Source of the DNA: Symbiodinium natans
Taxonomy: Eukaryota > Sar > Dinophyceae > Suessiales > Symbiodiniaceae
Direction of reading: 5' to 3'
Assembly: GCA_905221605.1 (NCBI GenBank)
Contig: CAJNDS010000622.1
Coordinates: 1 to 64,000 of the forward strand
Length of the DNA stretch: 64,000 bases
Both the position numbers and the translations under genes were made by a program. Below, piece after piece: positions 9,436 through 20,318 of this stretch. The stretch's first letter is position 1. Each line of letters begins with the position of its first letter. Below the pieces are notes generated by a model. It did no database searches. It saw nothing but the letters and a program-made list of their open reading frames with translations, and was not told where the DNA came from.

Positions 9436-12020
9436 CTGTGGAGGCCACTTTCATGCGGTTGTCTTTTAGCTTGTGTTTAGCAGCCCTAAATGTTGTTCCT
9501 TGTTTACAGGAGATTTCGGAGATTTGCGTTGTTTTGCGTTGTTTTGCTTTGTTTCTATTTTTGCAATGTACTTTTGCTTTTGTTTGCACGTAGACCTGTT
9601 TTGCTGGATTTTGTGCCGGATTGTTTTTTCAAGATGCTTTGAGATCTGCAAGACTCTCAGAGACTTTTGACTTTTGCTAATTTTTGCGCCTACGGGCCAT
9701 GTGTCTTCAACAGATTGCATCTGAGCCGCTGCTCGCTGAGCGCTCTCTTGCCTCAAGCAGCTCCTAGGCCACAGCTAGCGTACTTGCGCCATGTCTGCCA
9801 CGTCGGAGCCTGATTTGTTGGCCGAAAAAAGTGCCCAGACATAGTCCGTAGGGTCCATGTTTGTGCTTCCAAGGTGTCGCAAGCCCTTCGCAACTCGCTC
9901 AGCGAAGTACTCAGTGGAGGAGGTTGCCGAGGTCTTCAAGGCCGATTTTTGGCGATGCGAGAGGCTTCACATTCGTTGCGGGGCGCAGGCGCGGCCGGCC
10001 GGTGCGCGGCCGGAGGTGTCCAAGCTCATCCGTGCGCTGCTTGGTGGCCTAGCTGTGTATGGTTGTAGCAACAGCCATGCGGGGGGTCAAAGCTTTGGGT
10101 GCAAGAAACCAGTCATGCCTTCAGTCAGGTCCTTGGGTTGAGTCTGATATGAACCCTGAGGCAGGAAGTCAGTCTTGTTCTATAGCAAGTTGTGACGTGG
10201 ACGGTGAAGCCAGGCAGACGTGGACTGTATTCCTTTTTCTGAACCCGATTGGTGAAAGACCAATGTGTACCTTGACGTTCTGCCTGAAGGTGCGAAGTGC
10301 TTCTTAGACGGTCAGCGACCATTGATTCGTATGGCAGGCATGCCCCAGCTTCGGCGCTCCGGTTGACACAGGTCCTCGCCAGAAGCAGAAGAACACCTCT
10401 TGCGTCCTTCACCCTTTAGGGGACGACCGGTAGTATAATACTGACATTGGCGTGCGGTGATTGGGTGGCGGGTTTCCTGCACCTGTCCTTTAATAACTTT
10501 GTAAATTGCCAAAGGGTGAATCCAGTCCTGATAAAGGGGTTTCCGCAGGGTTTCCGTTCATGTTTGTTAAGCTTCTGGAGGGTTTCCCTGGGTTTCCCTA
10601 CAGTTTCGCGAGGGTTTCCGCGGGGTTTCTGGGGGTTTCCGTGGGTTTCCTTAGATTTCGTGCATGTGTTAAAACCTATTGGATGGTTTTGGTAGGTTCC
10701 TCAAGGGTTTCGTGAGGGTTTCCGTGGGATTTCGTGCAGTTTTTGAACTTTCCGGAGGTTTTCTTTGAATTTCTCTAAAGTTTTGTGAGGGTTTCCGCGG
10801 ATGTCCGTGGGTTTTGTCAAGTTTTGCCTTGGTTTTTTAAAAGCTTTCAGATGGTTTCCCTGGGGTTTTGTAAGGTTTGCGGGGTTTCAGTGGGTTTTGT
10901 TAGATTTTGCGTAGGTTTTTGAAGCTCTCGGAAGGTTTTTCTAATGTCTTGTGAAGGTTACCGTGGGTTTTCCATGGTTTTTGACAGCTTTGTTTCCGTG
11001 GGTTTCTTAGGGCTGTGTGAGGGTTTCGGCGGGGTTTCTGTGGCTTTTCTTATATAGGTCGTGCGCAGGTCTTCAAAGCTTCCAGTGGAGCTTTGTGAGG
11101 GTTCCTGCAAAATCTCCGCGGGGTTTCGATTGGTTTTCTCATGCTTTGCGCGGCTTTGGAAAAAGATGTCAGAAGCTTCAGCGAGGGTTTCCATGAGCTT
11201 CCATGGCACCATGGATTTCCTCAGCGTTACTTCAAGCTTTGGAATTTGTCACATGATGCGGTCGGCGCTCGTCCAGATAGGCAAGATGCAAGCGGCGCAG
11301 TGTGTCGTGCGGCTTTGCAGCGCTGCCAGGTGAGGTTGTGGAGGTGGATGCTGATGGCAGGGAGAATCAGAAGTGACGCGGCCAGGCAGCCAGGAGCCGC
11401 TGGGGCTAACCCAGCTGTATTTTTCCGCAGGAGTAGGTTTTCCATATGTGCTCCGGGTCTTTGCGCAGGAAATTGTTCCGAGGCCAGATTCTGGGTCCGC
11501 TTTTGTGTGCAAAAGTCACGTCCGCTTGTGCGTGGCCTCCTCGGTGCCCGTTTCTATTATGTTGATCACTTCCGCAAGAAAGCTGCCTGTGGGGGGTCGT
11601 TGTTCTTTAAAAAAAAATTCTCCACGCTAGGAGCTTGCCTGTGGGTCAGAGTTGCTGTAGCGTCGCAATCTGGGGAGCGCAGGGGCTCGAAAAATGCAGA
11701 TTTAGCGACACCAAAATTGGGGCCGCCAGGCGGCCCCAATTTTGGGGTCGCAGTTCCAGCCTTTTCATGTATTTACACATTATAATAAGGGAAGCTGGGT
11801 GCATTTCGTGGCCCCATTTTTGGGGCCGCGAGACGGCCCCATTTTTGGGGTCGCAAGTTTGAGCCCTGGGCTCACGCAGCTGGGTCTCGTCAGCGTGCCT
11901 GCGCCTGCCCTTGTTCCAGGAACCTTGGGGAGCAGCGTGCAGAACATAAGCTTGGGGATCAGGGGCTTGTCCGAAGCAGCTGCTTGCTTTTGTAATGCTG
12001 CAGCAGAAAGGGAGCTGCAA
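9436..12020. repeat. macrosatellite unit 3
   Basis: 2585 bp. It contains an extra ~52 bp block (about 10359-10411) before CACCCTTTAGGGG and lacks 6 bp in the GGGTTTCCG zone near 10992. Confidence 0.9.
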
Positions 12021-14084
12021 CTGTGGAGGCCACTTTCATGCGGTTGTCTTTTAGCTTGTGTTTAGCAGCCCTAAATGTTGTTCCTTGTTTACAGGAGATT
12101 TCGGAGATTTGCGTTGTTTTGCGTTGTTTTGCGTTTGTTTGCTATTTTTGCAATGTACTTTTGCTTTTGTTTGCACGTAGACCTGTTTTGCTGGATTTTG
12201 TGCCGGATTGTTTTTTCAAGATGCTTTGAGATCTGCAAGACTCTCAGAGACTTTTGACTTTTGCTAATGTTTGCGCCTACGGGCCATGTGTCTTCAACAG
12301 ATTGCATCTGAGCCGCTGCTCGTGAGCGCTCTCTTGCCTCAAGCAGCTCCTAGGCCACAGCTAGCGTACTTGCGCCATGTCTGCCACGTCGGAGCCTGAT
12401 TTGTTGGCCGAAAAAAGTGCCCAGACATAGTCCGTAGGGTCCATGTTTGTGCTTCCAAGGTGTCGCAAGCCCTTCGCAACTCGCTCAGCGAAGTACTCAG
12501 TGGAGGAGGTTGCCGAGGTCTTCAAGGCCGATTTTTGGCGATGCGAGAGGCTTCACATTCGTTGCGGGGCGCAGGCGCGGCCGGCCGGTGCGCGGCCGGA
12601 GGTGTCCAAGCTCATCCGTGCGCTGCTTGGTGGCCTAGCTGTGTATGGTTGTAGCAACAGCCATGCGCCGGGTCAAAGCTTTGGGTGCAAGAAACCAGTC
12701 ATGCCTTCAGTCAGGTCCTTGGGTTGAGTCTGACATGAACCCTGAGGCAGGAAGTCAGTCTTGTTCTATAGCAAGTTGTGACGTGGACGGTGAAGCCAGG
12801 CAGACGTAGACTGTATTCCTTTTTCTGTACCCGATTGGTGAAAGACCAATGTGTACCTTGACGTTCTGCCTGAAGGCGCGAAGTGCTTCTTAGACGGTCA
12901 GCGACCATTGATTCGTATGGCAGGCATGCCCCAGCTTCGGCGCTCACCCTTTAGGGGACGACCGGTAGTATAATACTGACATTGGCGTGCGGTGATTGGG
13001 TGGCGGGTTTCCTGCACCTGTCCTTTAATAACTTTGTAAATTGCCAAAGGGTGAATCCAGTCCTGATAAAGGGGTTTCCGCAGGGTTTCCGTTCATGTTT
13101 GTTAAGCTTCTGGAGGGTTTCCCTGGGTTTCCCTACAGTTTCGCGAGGGTTTCCGCGGGGTTTCTGGGGGTTTCCGTGGGTTTCCTTAGATTTCGTGCAT
13201 GTGTTAAAACCTATTGGATGGTTTTGGTAGGTTCCTCAAGGGTTTCGTGAGGGTTTCCGTGGGATTTCGTGCAGTTTTTGAACTTTCCGGAGGTTTTCCT
13301 TGAATTTCTCTAAAGTTTTGTGAGGGTTTCCGCGGATGTCCGTGGGTTTTGTCAAGTTTTGCCTTGGTTTTTTAAAAGCTTTCAGATGGTTTCCCTGGGG
13401 TTTTCTAAGGTTTGCGGGGTTTCAGTGGGTTTTGTTAGATTTTGCGTAGGTTTTTGAAGCTCTCGGAAGGTTTTTCTAATGTCTTGTGAAGGTTACCGTG
13501 GGTTTTCCATGGTTTTTGACAGCTTTGAAGGGGTTTCCGTGGGTTTCTTAGGGCTGTGTGAGGGTTTCGGCGGGGTTTCTGTGGCTTTTCTTATATAGGT
13601 CGTGCGCAGGTCTTCAAAGCTTCCAGTGGAGCTTTGTGAGGGTTCCTGCAAAATCTCCGCGGGGTTTCGATTGGTTTTCTCATGCTTTGCGCGGCTTTGG
13701 AAAAAGATGTCAGAAGCTTCAGCGAGGGTTTCCATGAGCTTCCATGGCACCATGGATTTCCTCAGCGTTACTTCAAGCTTTGGAATTTGTCACATGATGC
13801 GGTCGGCGCTCGTCCAGATAGGCAAGATGCAAGCGGCGCAGTGTGTCGTGCGGCTTTGCAGCGCTGCCAGGTGAGGTTGTGGAGGTGGATGCTGATGGCA
13901 GGGAGAATCAGAAGTGACGCGGCCAGGCAGCCAGGAGCCGCTGGGGCTAACCCAGCTGTATTTTTCCGCAGGAGTAGGTTTTCCATATGTGCTCCGGGTC
14001 TGCGCAGGAAATTGTTCCGAGGCCAGATTCTGGGTCCGCTTTTGTGTGCAAAAGTCACCTCCGCTTGTGCGTGGCCTCCTCGGT
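12021..14084. repeat. macrosatellite unit 4, truncated
   Basis: 2064 bp. Homology to the other units ends abruptly at CCTCCTCGGT (14075-14084). From 14085 the sequence continues as the flank of the interrupted dispersed repeat. Confidence 0.9.
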
Positions 14085-14520
14085 TCTACACGCTCCGCGC
14101 TGTGGGAAAAGCTGGATGTCGCGCTCCGCGCTGGGCAAAAACCACAGTGTACTACATGAATGCATAGTTTTTTCAAAACTTTGAGGTTCATGTAATGTTT
14201 CTACTTGGAATCAAGGTACTACACGCTGTTCCACATTTTTTAAGTGTAGTACTTGTGCACAGGTCTGCTACACACGCTTTCTCAAGGGTTATACGGTTTA
14301 CCAGTCTTTCAAATACTCAAGTAAGGCCTCACAGTCCCCTTCAAGGCTCCAAAACCTCATCAGAACCTTCCAGAGCCTTTTTTCTAACTTTTGCGGGCTG
14401 CCCGTTGGAAAATTGCTGAAAAACGTGGCATTGCGCGGGTCCACATTTAGGACTGACAAACGACAAGAAACATAGAACGCATTAGAGTACCCCCCCAGTG
14501 GCAACCTGAATGGCGCCTAT
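14085..14520. repeat. right flank of the macrosatellite (interrupted repeat)
   Basis: 14085-14260 is the reverse complement of about 18865-19070, with one internal deletion (shared words CTACACGCTCCGCGCTGTGG, CACTGGGCAAAAACCACAGT, AAGGTACTACACGCTGTT). 14318-14500 then matches 19378-19480 in direct orientation (AAGTAAGGCCTCACAGTC, ACAAACGACAAGAAACATAG). Confidence 0.75.
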
Positions 14521-14548
14521 ATAAAATAAGTACAGGTTCATATAAATC

Positions 14549-15125
14549 AGTACAGGTCCACCACCGACCGCTTGCCACGCAGCGGTGCATTTTTATTGTC
14601 TAATATTAAGAGCGGTTCTTACGTTGGGCAAAATTTTTTGGCAAGCTTCAAAAGTGTGTCTTCTCATCAGAAATCGCACAGCTTTTGGCTCTTATTTTAA
14701 GGCCATTGGGTTCCAAAACTGGGTCTGCCTAATTCAAAACTTTAGAAAAGATCGCATTTTGGGCGCTTTGGGGTCCAAAAATGGAACCTAGAATGGGTCG
14801 TAAAACATGGCAAGTGTGCTTTTAATTTTGCGGAGAAGCATGCACCACATGTTTGGGTTGAACGCAAAGATAGTCAGGTCAGCGGTCGCTTAAGACTGTT
14901 GGCAATTGCGAATAAGTACAGGTCACCGACCGCTTGCCACGCAGCGGTGCATTTTTATTGTCTTATGTTTAAAGCAGTTCTTACGTCGAGCAAAATTTTG
15001 GCAAGCTTCAAAAGTGTGTCTTCTCATCAGAAATTGCACATTTTGGCTCTTATTTTAAAACCAGAAATTGGGTTCCAAAACTGGGTCTGCCTGATTTAAA
15101 CTTTTAAAAAAGATTGCATTTTGGG
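14549..15125. repeat. dispersed repeat family R, copies 2 and 3 in tandem
   Basis: Two successive copies (about 14549-14905 and 14920-15125) of the family seen at 3396. Both are AT-enriched against copy 1, with many apparent C-to-T and G-to-A changes. No coding content. Confidence 0.8.
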
Positions 15126-15129
15126 CATA

Positions 15130-15660
15130 CCCATGTATTTTATCATTGAGGTTTGGGCCGCGAGCCACATCAGGATTTGTCTGTACTGCACAACACCTTC
15201 GTCCTTATACTGAAAGGGGAAGGAGGTAACTGCAGCACGCAGAGTCGAAGGATCAGGGTCCTTGGAGGTGCCATGACAGTACATCCTAAACCAGAAGCTG
15301 TTGAGTCGCTGCTTGGTTGGATGTTTGGCTCGTATGAGCCCCTTAATGGCAGCCCAATGAGCAGTGGCTGCGTCATACCACGCATTTTGGAGACGTTGAG
15401 GCCCATGCTTGGTAGGTGTGGTGCTGATCCCTTTCCAATGCGCATCAAAGATGACTGGCAGCCGGAAAGGGGCGGAGACATCCACTTCTCGCAAAGCTGC
15501 AAGGTCAGTGGTTCGCAGCTCCGGACGGCATCCCTGAATGGGGGGGTTGATGAGCAAGAGCTGCCTCCAATGCAGGTCATGCCCAGCCGTACGCGTTCCC
15601 ATACCACCTCAGCTGGCCATCGCTCCCAGCGTCCGGACTGGGATGGCTCCTGGCAATAGA
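15130..15660. repeat. decayed repeat with open frames on both strands
   Basis: Both strands carry a 168-codon open frame (15153-15659 plus, 15096-15602 minus). A segment at 15268-15306 is related to 19566-19606, and the minus-strand reading contains SFWFR in both places, so this is a repeated element rather than a single-copy gene. It may be a remnant of a non-LTR retrotransposon, but I see no endonuclease or RT motif. Confidence 0.45.
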
Positions 15661-15689
15661 CAGCAAACTGTCATCTGAGGGCTCCTACT

Positions 15690-18130
15690 GACGCCATGCG
15701 AACGCGCCATTGAGTCCTTTCATGGCATGCTGCCTAGCGTGATGTGAGCCCTCACATCTCCTCGCCGATACATGCCGCAAGACTACCTCGGGATATTCTT
15801 GGTTTGGCAACCCTCTCGTGGTCTATGCCACGGATTGGATCGTGCTTGTCTTTTGTGCTTACAGCTTGCAACTGTGAACACCCTTCTGGGTCGGCCCCGC
15901 GGTGTGCCTGTGGGAACGGGGGGCCTTTCTTTCGTGGTTGCTCCACTGGCCATCTGCCACGGACTACCCTGGACCGGTCCTGCCTGGATGTTCCAGCTTT
16001 GTCATCGGTAAAACGGCCAATCTTCCTTTCCTCTGCCCCCTCTAGGTGGGCAGGTTGCCCGCTTCTATGTGCTACGACCGTGGGCTCGGACTTGAGTGTT
16101 GACCATCTCTCGTCTGGACGGTGACACCCCCTTGTCGTACAACGGCGTCATGCCAATTGGGAGAGACCAGCTAGGGGATGCTGCTTCTGGGCTGTGGACA
16201 CTTCTACGCGGAGATCAGGTTTCCACTTCCCTGGCAATGTGCCATCGAGCACCTGTGGACAACCTGGCCTTCACGAGAGCCATTCTCGCCTGTGCTTGGG
16301 TTGCTGCGGGGTTCCCTGCCTGCTTGGGTGTATATCTCTGCTTGCGTCAAAGCAGCCATACATGACTACCTCCCCATCGGTAGGTGGCCAAGCGTGATGT
16401 GAGCCCTCACATCTCCTCGCCGACGTCTGTCGGTTTGGGCATGGAGGGTCTGATTCTGGTTATTGAACCCTCAACCCTCACCGGCCAAGGAGATAGTTGC
16501 TTGGCCTTGAGTGCGAAGTTTCGACTGGGGGACTCTCCCGCTTCCTGCGGGGCAGGTGGGGTCCCCGCCTGCTTGGGTTTACCTGATGGCTCTGATTGGA
16601 ACGAAGCAGTCAAGCCTGCTTTGGCCGTCGGAAGAGACTCTTGTGAGTCAAAAGAACGTTGCGCCTTGTGCTCGGAGAGGCTCCACTGGCTGACCACCAT
16701 GGAGTGCTCTGGGCTGGTCCTACCCTTTGTTCTTGCCGTTAAGTCCCCACTGGCTGACCACCATGGGGCAACTTTATGCTTCGGATCAAGAAGGTTGACA
16801 CCTGCAACGTCCCGTGCCAAGGCACGACTATGCCCCACCTGTGATGGCGGACTTGTGAACCTTCTCGTGAACGGCCTTGGCTGGTGCTGAATGTATTCGC
16901 ATCGGTGGCTGCATGATGGTGGTTTTGTGAATCTGGCAACGTCGCATTTTGCGACGCACCTGCGCACTCGGTGCTACATGTGTGCTCCCGGCCTCTTCGA
17001 CGATTTCGAGTACTGAGTGCACAGGGTGACCTAGCAGTTCGGCGCGCTGGCTGTGGACACTTCTACGTGGAGATTATGCACCCGCTGACTTGGCAGGGAG
17101 CCATTCCCCACTTGTAGAACAACCTGGCCCTCTTGAGACTCTAGAGGGTCACCCTCGTCTGAGCTTGGCCTGCGGCAGGGCAAGTGGGCTCCCCGCCCGC
17201 GTGGATGTTACCTGAAGGCTCTGATTGGACCAAAGTAGCAATACCATGGAGATCCTTGCACTTCGGCACCAATGTGATGTGAGCCCTCCCATCTCCTTAC
17301 CGACGTACCTCGCGGGTTTGGGTTTGGAGGGACCTGATGCGTGCCGATGCGCAGGCCAGCGCCAAGGTTGCGTGGCCTTGTGTGAGATGCCTGGACTGGG
17401 AGGTTCCTCGTTGTCATTATAAACCCTGTGGCGTTAAGGGTTTGGTAACTCGCTGTGGACTCTCCCCGTGGAATCGGTAGCTGCAGCTACTCTCGCCCCC
17501 CCTCTGGCCGTGCGCGGGCACCTCTCTGGGTGGGCACTTGTACGCCAGGTTGACTGGAGAACCCTGTGCTCGGAGCTACTCCATGGCTGACCACCATGGA
17601 GTGCCCTGGGCCGGTCCTGCTTTGATTGTTCTTGCTGTTAAGTCCCCACTGGCTGACCTCCATGGGGCATATGCCCCCTGTGCCGGGCGCGGACACCTCT
17701 CTGGGTGGGCACTTGTACGCCAAGGTGAATGGAGCACCCAAAACTCGGAGCTACTCCACTGGCTGACCACCATGGAGTGCCCTGGGCCGGTCTTGCCTTG
17801 ATTGTTCTTGCTGTTAAGTCCCCACTGGCTGACCACCATGGGGCATATGCACATCTTTCATCCCCCCTAGGGAGTCTGACTTGCAACATCCTTTCGCCAT
17901 TGAGTGTCGGTTGTCTGTCCTTGACAACGAGTACGTGATCCGAACCTCTTCTGATGACCCCGGTTTGAATAACCGCTGTCGCACCAGTGGCTACATGATG
18001 GTGGTTTTGAGAATCTGGCAATGTCGCAATTTGCGATTCCCCCACAAGCTCTGTGCTTCCTTGTGAACCGGGACTTCATTGACGACCTCGAGTACTGAGT
18101 CCGTGGGGTATCTAGTAGTTCAGCGCGATT
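15690..18130. repeat. degenerate long tandem repeat
   Basis: Words recur at irregular 0.6-0.9 kb spacing: GTGATGTGAGCCCTCACATC at 15739, 16396 and (variant) 17272; CACTGGCTGACCACCATGG several times between 16684 and 17840; CTGTGGACACTTCTACG at about 16192 and 17051; CGAGTACTGAGT at about 17008 and 18089. No coherent gene is seen. Confidence 0.65.
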
Positions 18131-18228
18131 GCTCGCTTTGTTTCTTTGGTGTCTGTTTGCTTGGTGGTTGCTTGGTGTGTCTGGCGGATTGTGTGCGCTG
18201 ATTTTGTTTCACCCTTTACGTCGAGCCC

Positions 18229-18290
18229 AACAAGACCGGCCTACTGTGCTACTGATGTAGTAAAGAGGCGTCAGTCCAAAAAAAAAAGCT
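18229..18290 (+). repeat. dispersed tail motif followed by an A-run
   Basis: Contains CCTACTGTGCTACTGATGTA and AAGAGGCG, followed within 15 nt by ten A. Related copies are at about 19486-19530, 38131-38180 and 44196-44256 (also followed by A8). The shared motif plus A-run suggests the 3' end of a retroposed element (inference). Confidence 0.55.
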
Positions 18291-18296
18291 CAAAAA

Positions 18297-18720
18297 TGGA
18301 ACCCTAGAATGGGCCGTAAAACATGGCAAGTGTGCTTTCAATTTTGCGGAGACACGCAAAGAATGCACCACATGTTTGGGTTGGGCGCAAAGATAGCGGT
18401 CGCTTAAGACTGTTGGCAATAGCGTTATAACGGAACAAGTGTTGCACATGACAAGCTGAATTGCAACTGCAGCACTCAAACGTGTTCGACGCTTCTTGTG
18501 TCTTTTTGAAGTCTGATTTGGCTTCACTTAAGGTACATTCTCCAAACCCCCCAGGCAAAGGGCCTCCTTGTTCCAAATCAAGAAAAATGTTGTTGAAAAT
18601 TCCCATGGCAATGTTGCAACATGGTTATGTAAGCATTTCAGGCTCTTTAAAATCCAAGCTCTTGCAATTTTAAGGTGGCTCAAGCTTGGACTGTGCTGCT
18701 TACTGCGTTCTGCAGACCCT
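18297..18720. repeat. dispersed repeat family R, copy 4
   Basis: Direct-orientation match to 3640-3980 (CCTAGAATGGGCCG, AAAACATGGCAAG, GGTCGCTTAAG, ATTGCAACTGC, GCTGCTTACTG), continuing into a CTGCAG-rich stretch at 18710-18840. Confidence 0.75.
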
Positions 18721-18864
18721 GCAGTACTGCAGCACCTGCAGACCCTGCAGACCCTGCAGACCTGCAGCAAGAATGCGGACTCTGCAGCAAGCCTGCAGTG
18801 CAGCAAGCCTGCGGACCCCTGCAGCAAGCCTACAGCTGCAGGGTTCGTAGGCCCCTTGGCAAGA

Positions 18865-19240
18865 CTTAAAAATGTGGGAAAACAGCGTGTAGTACCTTAA
18901 TTCCAATTGGAAACATTTTCATAAACCTTAAAGTTTTAAAAAAAACTATGCATTCCACTGTGGTTTTTGCCCAGTGCGGAGTGTGTAGTACCAGTTTTGA
19001 TAAAATTACACCTAAGGCAAAATCCAGCACTGTGGAAAAGCAAGCTTTTTCCACAGCGCGGAGCGTGTAGTACTAGTTTTCATAAAATTAGACTGGCCGA
19101 AAAATCGAGCTTTTCCTACAGCGCGGAAGCATGTGTAACACCTGGTTTTTAATTTGCAGTTCTACAGGTCTTTTTAAGCTTTCTGCAGACTCTGGAGCCT
19201 TTAAGCCTTTGTGTTTAAGGGGAAAATGGACTCCGTGTAA
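18865..19240 (-). repeat. uninterrupted copy of the repeat that hosts the macrosatellite
   Basis: On the minus strand this reads continuously through the two flanks 4185-4353 and 14085-14260. The point where the macrosatellite sits corresponds to about 19070-19076 (GTACTACACGCTCC on the minus strand). It acts as an empty-site reference. Confidence 0.7.
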
Positions 19241-19605
19241 AAGCAGGAAAATGTCCAAGTAATTAAGAATTGGAAGCCATTTAGGCTGGGGGAAGAGGCA
19301 GTTTCTGCAGGGCTCTGCAGGCTTGCTGCAGGGCCCGCAGGCCCTACTGGCCTGGCTGCTGCAGTCTGCAGGGTAGTACTCGCAAGTAAGGCCTCACAGT
19401 CGCCTTCAAGGGCTTGGGTCCACATTCAGGACCGACAAACGACAAGAAACATAGGACGCATCAGAGTACCCCCCCAGTAGTTGCAAGACCCACAAGAACG
19501 CCTACTGTGCTACTCATGTTGTCCGCTTCAAAAAAGCTGTAAGAGCAGAGGGCATTGCTCTTTGAAAATTCCATTGCAATACATCTAAACCAAAAGCTGT
19601 GAAGA

Positions 19606-19610
19606 CTTTG
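19606..19610. other. target-site duplication of element B, left
   Basis: CTTTG directly before the first TGTAG of the element-B 5' LTR. The same pentamer follows the 3' LTR at 37606-37610. Five bp is the usual size for copia-type integration. Confidence 0.75.
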
Positions 19611-19832
19611 TGTAGTTAACGTTTTTTGCAAGCACCTTAAGTGGCATTTAAGTTGTGTAAGCTGTCTGCGACTATGCAGCTTTAGTTTTGGAAAGTGTTT
19701 AAAGCCCAGTGTTTGACTTAGGGAGCCCCACATGCAAACGCATGTTTGGCTTAAGACCGGAGTTGTGTTTCAGTGCAAGAAAGCTGAAAGAAGTGTTTGG
19801 AGTACCTGTAAGCTGTGTGAAGGGGTTACTTG
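19611..19832 (+). mobile_element. element B 5' LTR, first part
   Basis: Matches the 3' LTR (37212-37605) from TGTAG to GGGGTTACTTG, with about 110 bp missing near the start. In the part I aligned (about 19628-19832) nearly all differences from the 3' LTR are transitions, with A or T in this copy. Confidence 0.8.
19828..19832. other. target-site duplication of element A, left
   Basis: ACTTG directly before the element-A 5' LTR and again at 28743-28747 directly after its 3' LTR. The undisturbed target is visible in the element-B 3' LTR (GGGGTTACTTGCACTTG, 37532-37548). Confidence 0.92.
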
Positions 19833-20234
19833 TGTAGAAGTTCAAGAACTGTGCGTCATCCTGTGAGGGTGCGACACGGTGAGTTTTGCAGTTTGCAGTT
19901 TTGTGTGCATAGCTTGGAGTCTGCTCAGCTTTTGAAGTTTTCCCAGTAGCCTGAGTACGATTAGCGGTGCAGGAACGTTTTGCCTCATAGGGAACCACTC
20001 TCGTCGAGTTTCGTGACTTGAGGGTAGTTTTGGAGGTCTTTTAAGCCGAGCTGGCAAGTTGGAGAGCTGTGATACGTTTTCCACTTTGGCTCAAGTGACG
20101 AGCACTGGTGTGAGTGCTGCAAGCCAAAACAGAAGTGTTGTCCGAGTGTCTGAGCTTGCTTGCTTGGTTTGGACTTGTGTGAGTTGGCTTGGTTGTATCC
20201 TTGGTGCCTTGCTTGGCATCTTGGGTTTTTAACG
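19833..20234 (+). mobile_element. element A 5' LTR
   Basis: 402 bp, starts TGTAGAAG and ends TTTTTAACG. The ends are TG...CG rather than the usual TG...CA, and are fixed by the ACTTG duplication outside and the PBS inside. It contains a spliced-leader-like sequence at 20074-20095. Confidence 0.93.
20074..20095 (+). promoter_or_regulatory. spliced-leader-like sequence in the element A LTR
   Basis: The last 15 nt, CCACTTTGGCTCAAG, match 14 of 15 bases at the 3' end of the dinoflagellate spliced leader (CCATTTTGGCTCAAG); over all 22 nt I count 17 matches. The same sequence is in the 3' LTR (28582-28603). It could be a relic of a trans-spliced RNA that was reverse-transcribed, or chance. Confidence 0.5.
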
Positions 20235-20251
20235 TGGTAGCGGAGCGTGGA
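20235..20251 (+). other. element A primer-binding site
   Basis: TGGTAGCGGAGCGTGGA starts directly after the LTR. TGG pairs with the tRNA CCA end, and TGGTAGC is complementary to a GCUACCA acceptor end, as found in eukaryotic initiator tRNA-Met, the usual copia primer. Element B has the same 17 nt. Confidence 0.8.
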
Positions 20252-20318
20252 AGCTCTGTTGCAAGGAAAGAAAGTGAGCCCAATACGCTGACTTGGTGTG
20301 TGCTTGAGTTGTCTTGGT

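Larger units (their letters stand above)
4354..14084. repeat. macrosatellite array, 2.54-kb unit, 3 full and 1 truncated copies
   Basis: Four head-to-tail copies all starting CTGTGGAGGCCACTTTCATG: 4354-6895 (2542 bp), 6896-9435 (2540), 9436-12020 (2585) and 12021-14084 (2064, cut off after CCTCCTCGGT). The copies are nearly identical, with scattered single-base changes and small indels. Copy 3 has an extra ~52 bp at about 10359-10411. Each unit holds a GGGTTTCCG sub-satellite and palindromes. I recognise no plastid, rRNA or histone gene in it. A truncated last copy fits integration of a multimer made from a circular or rolling-circle intermediate (inference). Confidence 0.95.

Noticed and set aside
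4354-14084. rDNA, histone or plastid minicircle array
   Set aside because: No rRNA-like stretches, histone motifs or photosystem protein words are seen in any frame; only the unit size resembles a minicircle.
15096-15602. 168-codon minus-strand ORF as a functional gene
   Set aside because: The plus strand is equally open, part of it recurs near 19566, and no domain is visible; treated as repeat.
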